Shown here: positions 1-9,700 of the stretch, in pieces
Layout: each line of letters begins with the position of its first letter
How positions within the stretch are numbered: position 1 is the first letter of the stretch
Origin: DATAOG01 sp963753685
GTDB lineage: Bacteria > Pseudomonadota > Alphaproteobacteria > Geminicoccales > Geminicoccaceae
NCBI GenBank assembly: GCA_963753685.1
Contig: CAVWDE010000020.1
Span: 310,001 to 374,000, forward strand
Direction of reading: 5' to 3'
DNA length: 64,000 nt
Program-made: the position numbers and the translations under genes
The notes under the pieces: generated by a model
The model's database searches: none
Seen by the model: the letters and a program-made list of their open reading frames with translations, nothing else
Told to the model about the DNA's origin: nothing

Positions 1-980
1 ACGTAGTCCTCGGCATGGGTCGGCACATCATAGTTGATCACGCAGGGCAGCATGGCGATGTCGAGGCCGCGCGCGGCGACGTCGGTCGCCACCAGGAAGG
101 CGATCTCGCCGCGCTTGAAGGCTTCGAGCGCCGCCGTCCGCTGCGCCTGATCGAGATCGCCGTGGATGTCGCGGACGCTGAAGCCGGCGCGCTCCATCTG
201 CCGGCGCAGGCTCGCGACCTCGCGCTTGCGGTTGCAGAAGATCAGCGCGTTTTCGACCCCGTGGTCCTCGATCAGATGCCGGAGCGCCTTGAATTTCTGG
301 CGTGGCGGCACGATCGCGACATGGTCCTCGATGCGCTCGGCCATGGTCGCGGGCGGGGTCGCCTGGACCTCCTTGGGATGGCTGAGGAAGGCGCTCGCAA
401 GACGCCGGATCTCGGCCGGCATGGTCGCCGAGAACATCAGCGTCTGCCGGCGCTTGCTGACCAGGTTCACGATCCGCTCGACGTCCGGCATGAAGCCCAT
501 GTCAAGCATCCGGTCGGCCTCGTCGATGACCAGGATGGTGACCCCGCCGAGCAGCACCTTGCCGCGCTCGAACTGGTCAAGCAGGCGGCCCGGGGTCGCG
601 ATCAGCACGTCGACCCCGCGATCGAGCCGCTTCCACTGGTCGTCCATGCCGACGCCGCCGATCAGGAGCGCCATCGACAGGTTGAGGTGCTTGCCGTAGG
701 TCTCGAAATAGTTGGCGCTCTGGGTCGCCAGCTCCCGGGTCGGGCTCAGGATCAGCGAGCGCGGCATGCGCGCCTTGGCCTTGCCGGAGGCGAGCCGCTC
801 GATCATCGGCAGGACGAACGCGGCTGTCTTGCCGGTGCCGGTCTGGGCAATCCCGAGCAAGTCGTCGCCGGTCAAGATCACCGGGATCGCTTGTTCTTGG
901 ATCGGGGTCGGCGTCTGATAGCCGGCGTCCACTACCGCCTGGAGAATCTCCGGACGTAGAGGGAAGTCGCTGAACTGCAT
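1..980 (-). CDS. rhlE: DEAD-box ATP-dependent RNA helicase (C-terminus cut by window edge)
   Basis: The reading frame starts at ATG 980 and runs off the left edge after about 326 codons. It begins MQFSDFPLRPEIL and shows the DEAD-box motifs in order: Q motif (TPTPIQEQAIP), motif I (AQTGTGKT), Ia (PTRELA), Ib (TPGRLLD), motif II (DEAD), motif III (SAT), then the second RecA lobe with IFCNRKR and ATDVAARGLD. The visible part stops just before the HRxGRxxR motif. It should unwind RNA duplexes in the cytosol (ribosome assembly or mRNA decay). The closest type by motif layout is RhlE, but DeaD/RhlB cannot be excluded without the C-terminal tail. A G-rich ribosome-binding stretch lies about 6 bases upstream of the start. 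Confidence 0.93.
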   Translation of the reverse strand, partial: MQFSDFPLRPEILQAVVDAGYQTPTPIQEQAIPVILTGDDLLGIAQTGTGKTAAFVLPMIERLASGKAKARMPRSLILSPTRELATQSANYFETYGKHLNLSMALLIGGVGMDDQWKRLDRGVDVLIATPGRLLDQFERGKVLLGGVTILVIDEADRMLDMGFMPDVERIVNLVSKRRQTLMFSATMPAEIRRLASAFLSHPKEVQATPPATMAERIEDHVAIVPPRQKFKALRHLIEDHGVENALIFCNRKREVASLRRQMERAGFSVRDIHGDLDQAQRTAALEAFKRGEIAFLVATDVAARGLDIAMLPCVINYDVPTHAEDY

Positions 981-1017
981 GCAAGCCCCATGGCGGGGGG
1001 TGAATTCAAGTCGCAAA

Positions 1018-1034
1018 GCTCCTGGCCAAGGAGC
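1018..1034. promoter_or_regulatory. Perfect 6-bp hairpin in the helicase leader
   Basis: GCTCCT, a 5-base loop, then AGGAGC, 38 bases upstream of the helicase start. It could fold in the leader RNA. No T-run follows on either strand, so it is not an intrinsic terminator. Role unknown. Confidence 0.3.
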
Positions 1035-1164
1035 ATTGCTGAGCCTGGATGTAGAGATTTGCGCCGGGATGTCAATGATCGTCGTGTGAGCGGGGTGCAG
1101 GCGGCCGCGGCATCAGCTGGAGTCGGACCGCAACGCATTGTCTGAAATCGACGAATTCTGCGGC

Positions 1165-1614
1165 GCGCCCCCGAACGGGTGCTGAAGCTCGCGCTGCTCG
1201 GCACCCAGGCCCGGCCGGACGGCGCCGAGGCGCGCGCTCGCCGAGCGCGGCGCGTTTGCGACCGCAACCTCGCGCCTGCTGCCGTTGTTCGTGCATCCGG
1301 ACCGGCGCGAGCATCCGATCGTGGTCGCCGCGATCACCGCCATGGCCAATCGGGTCGGCGCGGACGGTTTCCTCCGCCAGCAGACCGCGATCCTGAACCG
1401 GGTCGACAGCCGCCCGTCGCTCGCCGCGATCACCTGCCCGACCCTGGTCCTGGGCGGCCGCCAGGACGTCCTGACCCCGGTTGAGCTGCACGAGGAGATG
1501 GCGGCGGCAATCCAGGGCGCGACCCTCGTGGTCCTGCCGCACTGCGGCCATCTGAGCCCGATCGAGCAGCCGGCCATGGTCACCGCCCAGCTGGCCGCCT
1601 GGCTCGACGCCTGA
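1165..1614 (+). pseudogene. Alpha/beta hydrolase remnant (5'-truncated and frameshifted)
   Basis: Two adjacent frames together read like the last half of an alpha/beta hydrolase. The first (about 1165-1240) gives LKLALLGTQARPDGAEA. After a frame change near 1235 the second gives LAERGAFATATSRLLPLF and continues to the stop at 1612. It includes the late strand with the acid residue region (TLVLGGRQDVLTP) and the catalytic-His region (LPHCGHLSPIEQP). The nucleophile elbow (GxSxG) and the whole N-terminal half are missing, and no start codon with a ribosome-binding site is present. This is a decayed gene rather than a working enzyme. It points toward the convergent SIMPL gene. Confidence 0.7.
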
Positions 1615-1645
1615 TCGCACGAGCTCCGGACGGCCCGCCGGATCG

Positions 1646-2350
1646 TCAGCGCGGCACCAGGATCAGGTCGGCCTGCACGCTCGTGCTCACGGTCTCAAGG
1701 TCGGGGAGTGCCACCGGCGGCGGGCTCGGCATCGCCTCCGCCGCGGCCGCCCGGAACATCGGCCGGGGCGAGGGCATGTTCGGCGCTTCTCCGACCTGCA
1801 GGGTTTCGATGGTCAGAACCCGCATGCCCATGCTGGTGGCGACCCGCTCGGCGCGGTTGCGGAGCTCCTGGATCGCCTCGACCGTGAGCTCGTCCTCGAT
1901 CGTCCGGCGCGCCTCGGCGCCGAGCTGGTAGGTGAGGCCGTTGACGTTCAGACCGTCCGTCTGCAGGGCGCCGACCAGCTCGAGCAGCGGCGCGGCCTCG
2001 CGCGTGGTCAGGCGCAGATCCTGCTCGGCGATCCAGTGGCGCGGGTGGCCGTCCTTGTCGTAGTCCTGGTAGACGCGGTAGCCGCCGGTCGCGGCCCGGA
2101 CGCTCGCGACCGCGCGCGCCTTGGCGATCGCCGCCGTCATCCGCTGGTTGACCTCGGCCTGCGCGGCCGCCGCCGCGGCCGCCTCGGCGCGCACCGAGAG
2201 CACGCCGACCAGGGTGTCCTGCTCGACCTCGCGGGTCGCGGTCGCGCTCAGCATGAGCTTGGTGCGCGCGGGCTCGTCGGCGACCGCCGGCGCCGCCAGC
2301 GCCGCGCTCGCGACCAGCAGACCGAGACCGACAGCGAAGCGCTTCAGCAT
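1646..2350 (-). CDS. SIMPL-domain (DUF541) periplasmic protein
   Basis: A protein of 234 residues with an N-terminal signal peptide (MLKRFAVGLGLLVASAALA, cleavage near AVA-DE), then a SIMPL/DUF541 domain of about 200 residues. Typical features are the beta-rich start LMLSATATREVEQDTL, the Ala-rich helix and the C-terminal repeat ending VQADLILVPR. SIMPL proteins are periplasmic or outer-membrane-associated; members have been tied to oxidative-stress tolerance, but no precise activity is established. The start at 2350 is preferred over an upstream in-frame ATG because a GGAGGG ribosome-binding site sits 6 bases ahead and the signal peptide begins there. The gene is transcribed alone. Confidence 0.85.
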   Translation of the reverse strand: MLKRFAVGLGLLVASAALAAPAVADEPARTKLMLSATATREVEQDTLVGVLSVRAEAAAAAAAQAEVNQRMTAAIAKARAVASVRAATGGYRVYQDYDKDGHPRHWIAEQDLRLTTREAAPLLELVGALQTDGLNVNGLTYQLGAEARRTIEDELTVEAIQELRNRAERVATSMGMRVLTIETLQVGEAPNMPSPRPMFRAAAAEAMPSPPPVALPDLETVSTSVQADLILVPR

Positions 2351-2469
2351 GCGCGGCCCTCCAGCCTGATCCGCCAACGTCCCGCGAAGCCCCGCCCGCT
2401 GGGCTCAGCCGCCGGAGCGCTGGCGACGCCGATTGAATCCGCCGTATATCGGGCGTTCCATCGTACGGT

Positions 2470-2820
2470 CTAACTCGGCGCCTGTCCCGCGTCTTCCATA
2501 GCTGCAATGGCTGCTCGCGCAAGCTTCCGGTATACCGCCAGCCCCCATGAGTTAAGGGCGAAGTTGATGGCGACCATCACCAAACGGCAGTTGGCGACTG
2601 TATGAAAGTCGGCTGGGTCGACTTTGTCGATCGATGGTGCATAGCCCTCTTGGCCTTGCCCGATCCGACCTTCTCTTCGGAAAATGGTAGTTTCGTTATC
2701 TCGCAACGTCCGCCGCACCGCCGCCACAGCTCGAGCAGCTCGATGATCGGTAAAGCGCGGGCCGTCCGGGCGATTTTTCCGATCCGCAGCGTAGATCCAT
2801 CGGCGCGCCCAGACTGGCAT
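2470..2820 (-). pseudogene. HNH-type protein with two compensating frameshifts
   Basis: The outer parts (RRWIYAADRKN near the N-terminus; YAPSIDKVDP, NCRLVMVAINFALNSWGL and RKLARAAIAAM at the C-terminus) share one frame. The middle, about 2643 to 2753, only makes sense in another frame, where it reads IELLELWRRCGGRCEITKLP followed by FSEEKVGSGKAKR. Joined, these give the layout of small HNH-like proteins of phage and chromosomal islands (CGGRC...SIDKVDP...NCRLV). One base is gained near 2750 and one lost near 2645, so the frame stays open but about 36 residues are scrambled. Either a double mutation or two base-call errors would explain it. The start at 2820 is uncertain. Confidence 0.65.
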
Positions 2821-2870
2821 CTGGCTTGGTCGAGGCGGCTCGACGGGATAGTCTTCGTGAATTGGCCTCC

Positions 2871-2987
2871 TCAGAAATTCCGCCCGGCTTCGGTGATGGC
2901 ATAACTCTTGCGCGCGACCCGTTGGATCAGGCCGCCATTCTGCAATCGAACCAAGGCCCATGCGTGATAGTCGACGACCTCAGACGT
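2871..2987 (-). pseudogene. Winged-helix (Mrr N-terminal-like) C-terminal fragment
   Basis: A short open stretch of 38 codons reads EVVDYHAWALVRLQNGG, then GLIQRVARKSYAITEAG and a stop at 2871. This pattern (conserved W, helix, GLI, then a wing ending ITEAGR) matches the winged-helix domain placed in front of Mrr-type restriction endonucleases. It lies directly upstream of the HNH remnant on the same strand, with a GAGGAGG sequence overlapping its stop, so the two may be the residue of one defence or phage locus. Its 5' end runs into the end of parE. Too short to be functional; the family assignment is by eye. Confidence 0.35.
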
Positions 2988-4979
2988 CGAGCTCGTCGAC
3001 CTGCCCGGCGTTGGCCTGGATGAAGGCGAGGCGGAGCTCGGGCCGGCGGCCCATCAGCTGCTCGACCAGGTCTTCGGTCGAGCGGACGGCGGCGCCATCG
3101 CCATCGGCCGCGATCTCGACCCGCTCGAGGACGCGCGTCTTCGGGTCCATGGTGGTCTCGCGCAGCTGCCGGGCCGACATCTCGCCCAGCCCCTTGAAGC
3201 GGCTGATCTCGATCGTCTTGGCCTTGAAGCGGGCGGCGATCAGCCGGTCGCGCTCGGCCTCGTCGCGGGCGTAGGCGATCTCGCCGCCGGCGCTGAGAGC
3301 CGGAACAGGGGCGGCTGCGCGAGGTAGAGGTGGCCGTCCCGGATCAGCTGCGGCATCTCGCGGAAGAAGAAGGTCATCAGGAGGGCCGCGATATGGGCGC
3401 CGTCGACGTCGGCATCGGTCATGATCACGACCTTGTCGTAGCGCAGCTGGTCGCCGCGGTACGCCTTGCCGTGGCCGCAGCCGAGCGCGGTCACGAGATC
3501 AGCGAGCTCACGGTTGGCGCGCAGCTTGTCCAGGCTGGCGCTGGCGGCGTTCAGGATCTTACCGCGCAGCGGCAGGATCGCCTGGCTCTCGCGCTCGCGC
3601 GCCTGCTTGGCCGAGCCGCCGGCGGAATCGCCCTCGACCAGGAAGATCTCGGTGCCGTCGCGGCCGTCGATCGTGCAGTCGGCGAGCTTGCCGGGCAGGC
3701 GCAGCTTGCGGGTCGCGGTCTTGCGCGCGACCTCCTTGGAGCGCTTGCGGGCGAGCCGCTCCTCCGCCCGGCCCACGACGTGCTCGAGCAGCGCCCGCGC
3801 GGCTTCGGCGTGGCCCGAGAGCCAGTGGTCGAAGTGGTCCTTGAGGGTCTGCTCGACCAGGCGGCCGGCCTCGGGGGCGACCAGCTTCTCCTTGGTCTGG
3901 CCCTGGAACTGCGGGTCCCTGATGAACAAGGACAGGAGCACGCAGGCGCTGCCGATCAGATCGTCGGCGGTGACCTGGGCGACCCTCCGGTTGCCGGTCA
4001 GCTCGCCGTAGGCGCGCAGCGCCCGGATCAGGGCGTTGCGCAACGCCTGCTCGTGCGAGCCGCCCAAAGGCGTCGGGATGGTGTTGCAGTAGAGGCCGGT
4101 ATAGGGCTCCTCGTCCTCGGGCCAGGCGATCGCCCACTCGACCCGGCCGGACGCGCCGCGCTCGCCGCCGTTGAGCTCGGCCTCGCCGACGAACGACAGC
4201 TCGGTGACGCACGCGCGCCCGGCCAGCGTCGCCTTGAGGAAGTCCTCGAGCCCGGCCGGAAAATGGAACACCTCGCGCTCGGGCACGCCCTCGCTGCCGA
4301 CCAAAAGGTCAGGGTCGCACTGCCAGCGGATCTCGACGCCGCGGAACAGGTACGCCTTGCTGCGCGCCAGGCGGTGCACCAGCGCCGGCCGGAAGCGGAG
4401 TGCCGTGCCGAAGATCTGCGGGTCGGGCCGGAAGCGGACCATGGTACCGCGCCGGTTGGGCGTCGGGCCCAGCTCCTCCAGCTCGGTCACCGGCTGGCCG
4501 CGCACGAAGCGCTGGCGCCAGAGCTGGCGGTTGCGCGCGACCTCGACGATCAGCTCTTCGGCGAGCGCATTGACCACCGACACGCCGACCCCGTGCAGGC
4601 CGCCCGCGGTCTGGTAGACCTTGGCGCCGAACTTGCCGCCCGAGTGCAGGGTGGTCATGATCACCTCGAGCGCCGAGCGGTCCGGGAACTTGGGATGCGG
4701 ATCGACCGGGATGCCGCGGCCGTTGTCGCGCACGCTGACCGCGCCGTCGGCCTCGAGCCGGATGTCGATCCAGCTGGCGTGGCCGGCGACCGCCTCGTCC
4801 ATGGCGTTGTCGAGCAGTTCGGCGACCAGATGATGGAGCGCCCGCTCGTCGGTGCCGCCGATGAACATGCCGGGCCGCCTCCGGACCGGCTCCAGGCCCT
4901 CCAGCACCTCGATGTCGGCGGCGGTGTAGTCGGCGGGCGTGCTGGCGGACCGCGGCTCGCCCTGGTAAAGGTCGTGCAT
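2980..4979 (-). CDS. parE: DNA topoisomerase IV subunit B, interrupted by a 2-base frameshift
   Basis: ParE is the ATPase subunit of topoisomerase IV, which decatenates daughter chromosomes with ParC. The start at 4979 begins MHDLYQGEPRS; longer in-frame starts would overlap the divergent gene. Visible features are the GHKL ATPase (ELLDNAMDEA, DNGRGIPVD, GGLHGVGVSVVNALA), the transducer domain, and the TOPRIM domain (EGDSAGGSAKQARERESQ, MTDADVDGAHI). After PPLFRL the frame is lost at about 3295, where CTCTC replaces the CTC expected in the motif LSAGGEIAYARDEAERD; the rest of the C-terminus, ending AFIQANAGQVDELDV, continues in another frame to 2980. With two bases removed the product is 665 residues, normal for ParE. 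EGDSAGGSAKQAR and length favour ParE over GyrB. Confidence 0.9.
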
Positions 4980-5108
4980 GGCGCGTATATGCCCCAGCCT
5001 GGGATGCATGGCAAGCCTCGACCGTGGTTTCCCGTCAAGATGCGGTGCGACACCCGGACCAATGGCCCAAGATGTAGTTGTTGATTGCCGCAGATCGATG
5101 AAGAAGCG

Positions 5109-5402
5109 ATGAACGCAGCCCGTCTCACCAGGCGCTGGCAGGAAGCGGCCGGTGATCCGGCGCGCATGGCCGAGGCGCTGTGTGACGAGATCGATGACGC
5201 GGCCAGCGGCCTCGTCACACGGGATTTCTTGCGCGCGGAACTGGCTCAAGTCCGCGAAGAGATCGCGACACTGCGCGACGAGCTGAGGGCCGAGATCGCG
5301 GGCGTTCGGGGCGAGATCTGGCGCGTCGTCCTGACGGTGTTCGGCGTGCAGATCGCCCTGGTTAGCATCCTGGTCACGATCCTATTTCAGGTGTTGCGTT
5401 GA
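5109..5402 (+). CDS. Small coiled-coil protein with C-terminal membrane anchor
   Basis: A 97-residue protein. Residues 40-75 are rich in E, R and L with heptad spacing (AELAQVREEIATLRDELRAE), predicting a coiled coil. Residues about 77-96 form one hydrophobic segment (VVLTVFGVQIALVSILVTI) near the C-terminus. The layout resembles DUF1640/CCDC90-type small proteins. It would sit in the inner membrane with its coiled coil in the cytosol. An in-frame ATG at 5085 is possible; 5109 is chosen because a purine-rich stretch (GAAGAAG) precedes it. The stop lies 9 bases ahead of the thioesterase gene, so the two are probably co-transcribed. Function unknown. Confidence 0.6.
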   Translation: MNAARLTRRWQEAAGDPARMAEALCDEIDDAASGLVTRDFLRAELAQVREEIATLRDELRAEIAGVRGEIWRVVLTVFGVQIALVSILVTILFQVLR

Positions 5403-5411
5403 GGTTCCGTC

Positions 5412-5852
5412 ATGGCTGAGGACGTGCTCGGCGAGCGGATCGAGGAGCGCGGCGAGCCGGCGGTGCGGACGCTCGCCATGCCGGCCGACACCAACCCGTC
5501 CGGCGACATCTTCGGCGGCTGGGTGTTGGCGCAGATGGACCTCGCCGCCGGCATCGTCGCCGCCCAGCGCGCCCGTGGCCGGGTCGCGACCGCGGCGCTC
5601 GATGGCATGTCGTTCCATAAGCCGGTGTACGTCGGCGACCTGGTCAGCTGCTATGCCAAGGTGGTGCGGATCGGGCGCAGCTCGATGACCGTCCAGGTCG
5701 ACACTTTCGTCCTGCGCAGGCGCGACGGCTCGGAGGTCAAGGTCACCGAGGGGCGCTTCACCCTGGTCGCGATCGACGACCAGGGCCGGCCGCGCCAAGT
5801 GCCCCCGGACCAGGGGCCACCGGAACGCCCGGCCGGCAGCGCCGGGAGCTGA
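5412..5852 (+). CDS. yciA: YciA-family acyl-CoA thioesterase
   Basis: A 146-residue hotdog-fold thioesterase that hydrolyses acyl-CoA in the cytosol. The family pattern is clear: RTLAMPADTNPSGDIFGGWV (with the conserved N, D and GGW), then MDLAAGIVAAQRARGRVATA, SFHKPVYVGDLVSCYAKV, and a closing strand EGRFTLVAID. The N-terminal P-x-D-x-N-xx-GD-x-FGG motif contains the catalytic Asp of the YciA/acyl-CoA hydrolase group. The length is typical. The Pro/Gly-rich tail after residue 130 is probably disordered. It follows the small membrane protein gene closely and converges with the Crp-type regulator. Confidence 0.88.
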   Translation: MAEDVLGERIEERGEPAVRTLAMPADTNPSGDIFGGWVLAQMDLAAGIVAAQRARGRVATAALDGMSFHKPVYVGDLVSCYAKVVRIGRSSMTVQVDTFVLRRRDGSEVKVTEGRFTLVAIDDQGRPRQVPPDQGPPERPAGSAGS

Positions 5853-5864
5853 GCGTCCGCCGTT

Positions 5865-6581
5865 TCAGCGGCCGAGCAGGCGCTGGTATTCTGCCTTGAC
5901 CAGGGCGTAGCACTCGCAGGACGCCTGTTCGAGCACCGCCCGGTCGACGATCGTGACCATGCCGCGCCGGTAGCGGATCAGACCCTGCCGTTGCAGCTTG
6001 GCGGCCGCGGCCGAGACGCTGGCCCGGCGCACGCCGAGCATCTGGGCGAGCGCCTCCTGGGTGACCGCGAACGCATCGTCACCGACCCGATCGTGCGCCG
6101 TGAGCAGCCAGCGCGCGCACCGCTGGCGGACCGAGTGATGGCGCGTGCAGGCCGCCGACTGAGCGACCTGGAACATCAGCGCCTCGGTGTACCGGTGCAG
6201 GTTTCTGACCAGAGGGCCGTAGGTTTCGATCTCGGCGCGAAAGGCCGGCGCGGCCATTCTCAGGCTCTCGCCCGGCACCTGGACGACCGCGCTGATCGAC
6301 GTCGTGCCGCTGCCGAACAGGGCCGGCAGCCCGATCACGCCCTCGTTGCCGACCATGGCGATCTCGAGGGTCGCGCCATTGACCGCGGCGATGATCAGGG
6401 AGACGACCCCGCTCAAGGGAAAGTGGACGTGGCGCACCGGCTCGTTGGCCTCGATCAGCACCTCCCGATGCCCGAGGCTGCAGCGTTCCAGGCGCGGCAT
6501 GAGATTTTCGAGGTCGCGGCGGGCAAGGTCGGCGAGGATGCCGTTCCTCGAAGCCGGCGTCGTTGCTGGGGCTGGCATCAT
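5865..6581 (-). CDS. Crp/Fnr-family transcriptional regulator
   Basis: A 238-residue regulator. Residues about 25-145 form a cyclic-nucleotide-binding-like beta barrel (HVHFPLSGVVSLI, MVGNEGVIGLPALFG). Residues 160-235 form a Crp-type helix-turn-helix, with the recognition helix in QEALAQMLGVRRASVSAAAA followed by LQRQGLIRYRRGMVTIVD. There is no Fnr-type N-terminal cysteine cluster. The effector loop lacks the canonical cAMP-binding arginine arrangement, so the ligand is unknown. This subtype, with the GNEGVIG motif, is common in alphaproteobacteria. It is divergent from the CheB-CheR kinase gene across 180 bases and may regulate it or itself. Confidence 0.88.
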   Translation of the reverse strand: MMPAPATTPASRNGILADLARRDLENLMPRLERCSLGHREVLIEANEPVRHVHFPLSGVVSLIIAAVNGATLEIAMVGNEGVIGLPALFGSGTTSISAVVQVPGESLRMAAPAFRAEIETYGPLVRNLHRYTEALMFQVAQSAACTRHHSVRQRCARWLLTAHDRVGDDAFAVTQEALAQMLGVRRASVSAAAAKLQRQGLIRYRRGMVTIVDRAVLEQASCECYALVKAEYQRLLGR

Positions 6582-6761
6582 GGCTCAGTTTGTTGTGTAC
6601 GCAGCCGTACCGAGACGATAAGGATGAGCCAGGAGGCATAACCCCGGCGATGGTGGCCCACAGTCCGCTGCCGTACATTAGCCGGCGGAATTTCCTGGTC
6701 GGCGCGCAGTCATCGCAGTAGGGGGCAACCGTTCGCCGGCACGAGACCGGGGAGGGGTAGG

Positions 6762-9700
6762 GTGGCCGACCAGGACGATCAACCGCCCGGCGGGGCGGAG
6801 CCTCAAGGCGAGGCGCTGACCGGTTTCCCGATCGTCGGGATCGGGGCGTCGGCCGGGGGGCTCGACGCGCTCGGCAAGTTCTTCGAGGCCATGCCGGCGG
6901 ACAGCGGCCTCGCGTTCGTGGTCATCCAGCATCTCGACCCGACCCGGCAGAGCCACATGGTCGAGCTGCTCGGCCGGCACACCCGGATGGACGTGGTCGC
7001 GGTCCGGGAGGGCGCCCCGGTCCGGCCCAACTGCGTCTACATGATCCTGCCGAACCGCGAGGTCACGATCCGGGCCGGCGTGCTGCATCTCGCCGAGCCG
7101 ACCGAGAGTCGCGGCGCGCGCCGCCCGGTCAACTCCTTCTTCGCCTCGCTCGCCGAGGACCAGGGCGAACGGGCGATCGGGGTCATCCTGTCCGGCACCG
7201 GCAGCAACGGCACCTCCGGCATCCGGGCGATCAAGGGGGCGGGCGGCCTGGCGATCGCCCAGAAGCCCGAAACCGCGCAGCACCCCGGCATGCCGCGCAG
7301 CGCGATCGCGTCCGGCATGATCGACTTCGTGCTCGCGCCCGAGGCCATGGCCGAGGCGCTGCTGCGCTTCGTCCGGCACTTTTACGTGACCCTCCGGAAC
7401 GCGGCCACCGAGGGGGCTCGGGAGCTCGAGGCGCAGGCAGACCGGATTCTGGTGTTCCTGCGGACCCGGGCCGGTCACGAGTTCAGCGCCTACAAGCGCA
7501 GCACCGTGCTGCGCCGGATCCACCGCCGCATGGGCCTGAGCAACCTCGAGCGGCTGGCCGACTACGAGGCCCTGCTGCGGCGCAGTTCCGACGAAGTGAC
7601 CGCGCTGGTCAAGGACCTGATGATCAGTGTCACCGGCTTCTTTCGGGATGCCGACGCCTGGGCCGAGCTGAGCGAGCAGGTTCTCGCGCCCTTGGTCAGC
7701 GAGCGGGAGACCGGCGATGTGATCCGGGTCTGGACGCCCGCCTGCGCGACCGGCGAGGAGGCGTACTCGCTCGCGATCCTGTTCGCGGAGGCCGCCGAGG
7801 CTGCGCAGAAGAGCTTCGACATCAAGATCTTCGCGACCGATACCGCGGACGAGAACCTCAGGACGGCGCGCCGCGGCCTTTACCCGGGCACCATCGAGCG
7901 CGAGGTCTCGGCCGAGCGGCTGCGCCGCTTCTTCGACCAGGCCGGCGAGAGCTACCAGATCCGCAAGGATCTGCGCGATTGGATGGTGTTCGCGCCGCAG
8001 AACCTGCTCCGCGATCCGCCGTTCTTCCGCGTCGACCTCGTCACCTGCCGCAACCTGCTGATCTACCTCGAGGACGAGGCGCAGCGCAAAGTTTTGGCCC
8101 TGCTCCATTTCGCGCTCCGCGAGGGCGGTCATCTGTTCCTCGGCAATGCCGAGACGGTCGGGCGCGGCGACGATCTGTTCGAGGCGGTGTCGAAGAAGTG
8201 GCGGATCTATCGCCGGATCGGCGGCACCCGTCACGACCTGATCGACTTCCCGATCACCGGCCGCAAAGACGGCGCCCGGCTGGCTGGCCTGCGCGTCCTG
8301 GACGTCCCCTCGACGCCCAAGGTCCTCGAGATCGCCCAGCGTGCACTGGCCGAGCAGTTCGTCCCCGCCTCGGTGCTGATCGACCGCCGCCATCGGGTGG
8401 TCTATTTTCACGGCCAGACCGACAGGTTCCTGGTCCAGCCGGCGGGGGAGCCGACCAGCGACCTGTTCAGCATGGTGCGCGACGGCCTGCGGACCCGGGT
8501 GCGGCTCGCGGTCCAGCAGGCCACCAAGAGCAACCAGCGGGTCGCGATGCCGGCCTGGAGCCGGCCGCCGCCGGGTGCTGTGCCGGTCACGCTGATCGTG
8601 GTCCCGCTCCGCGGCGTGTGGGCCGAGGGCCTCATGCTGGTGAGCTTCGACGAGGCGCAGCAAGCCCCGGGGGTGGCCCCCGGCGCGCCGCCTGCCGCCG
8701 AGGACGGTCACGAGGAGCAGGAGTTCGAGGCCGCGTTGCGCACGGTTCGGGACGATCTCAGCCGGACCATCGGCGAGCTCGAGACCGCCAACGAGGATCT
8801 CAAGGCGTCGAACGAGGAAATCACCTCGATGAACGAGGAGCTCCAGTCGGCGAACGAGGAGCTCGAGACCTCCAAGGAGGAGCTGCAGTCGCTCAACGAG
8901 GAGCTGAACACCGTCAACAGTCAGCTGCAGCGCAAGGTCGAGGAGCTCGAGGACACCACCAACGACCTCAGCAACCTGTTGGCCAGCACCGACATCGCCA
9001 CCGTCTTCCTCGATGCGCGCTTCCTGATCCGCTGGTTCACGCCCGCAGTCACCAGGCTGGTCGGCATCATCTTGTCCGACATCGGGCGGCCGATCAGCCA
9101 TTTCTCGATCACGCTCAACGATCCGAACCTGTTGCGCGACGCCCAGGCGGTGCTCGACCGGCTGGCACCCGCCGAGGCGGAGGTGCTGGGCAACGACCAG
9201 CGCTGGTACCTGCGCCGGATCGTGCCCTACCGGACTCAGGACAATCGGATCGACGGCGTGGTCGCGACCTTTGCCGACATCACCGGGCCCAAGGAAGCCG
9301 AGCAGGCGTTGCGCGCCGCCCGCGACCAGATCGAGCAGATCTACGATTCGGTGCCGCACCCGCTGGTGGTGCTCGACCCGGAGCTCAGGGTGCGGTCGGC
9401 CAACGAGATGTTCTACCGCGCCTTCCAGGTCCAGCGCGGCGAGACCGAGGGCCGGGCGATCTACGATCTGGGCAACCGGCAATGGGACGTGCCACGGCTG
9501 CGCCAGCTGCTCGCCGCGGTGGCGGCCCAGCGGGAGACGCTCGAGGACTTCGTGGTCGAGCATGAGTTCGAGCATCTCGGCGAGCGGATCATGCGCCTCC
9601 AGGCCCGCCGGGTCAGCGGGGCGGACCTGATCCTGCTGTCGATCGAGGACATCACTGAGCAGAGGCACTGGGAGGACCATCAGAAGCTCTTGATCTCGGA

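Noticed and set aside
15..959. Long plus-strand open frame opposite the helicase
   Set aside because: It is the antisense of a clear DEAD-box helicase; its product is His/Arg/Asp-rich with no domain.
3330..5084. 584-codon plus-strand open frame opposite parE
   Set aside because: Antisense of ParE; Ala/Arg/Gly-rich, no recognisable fold.
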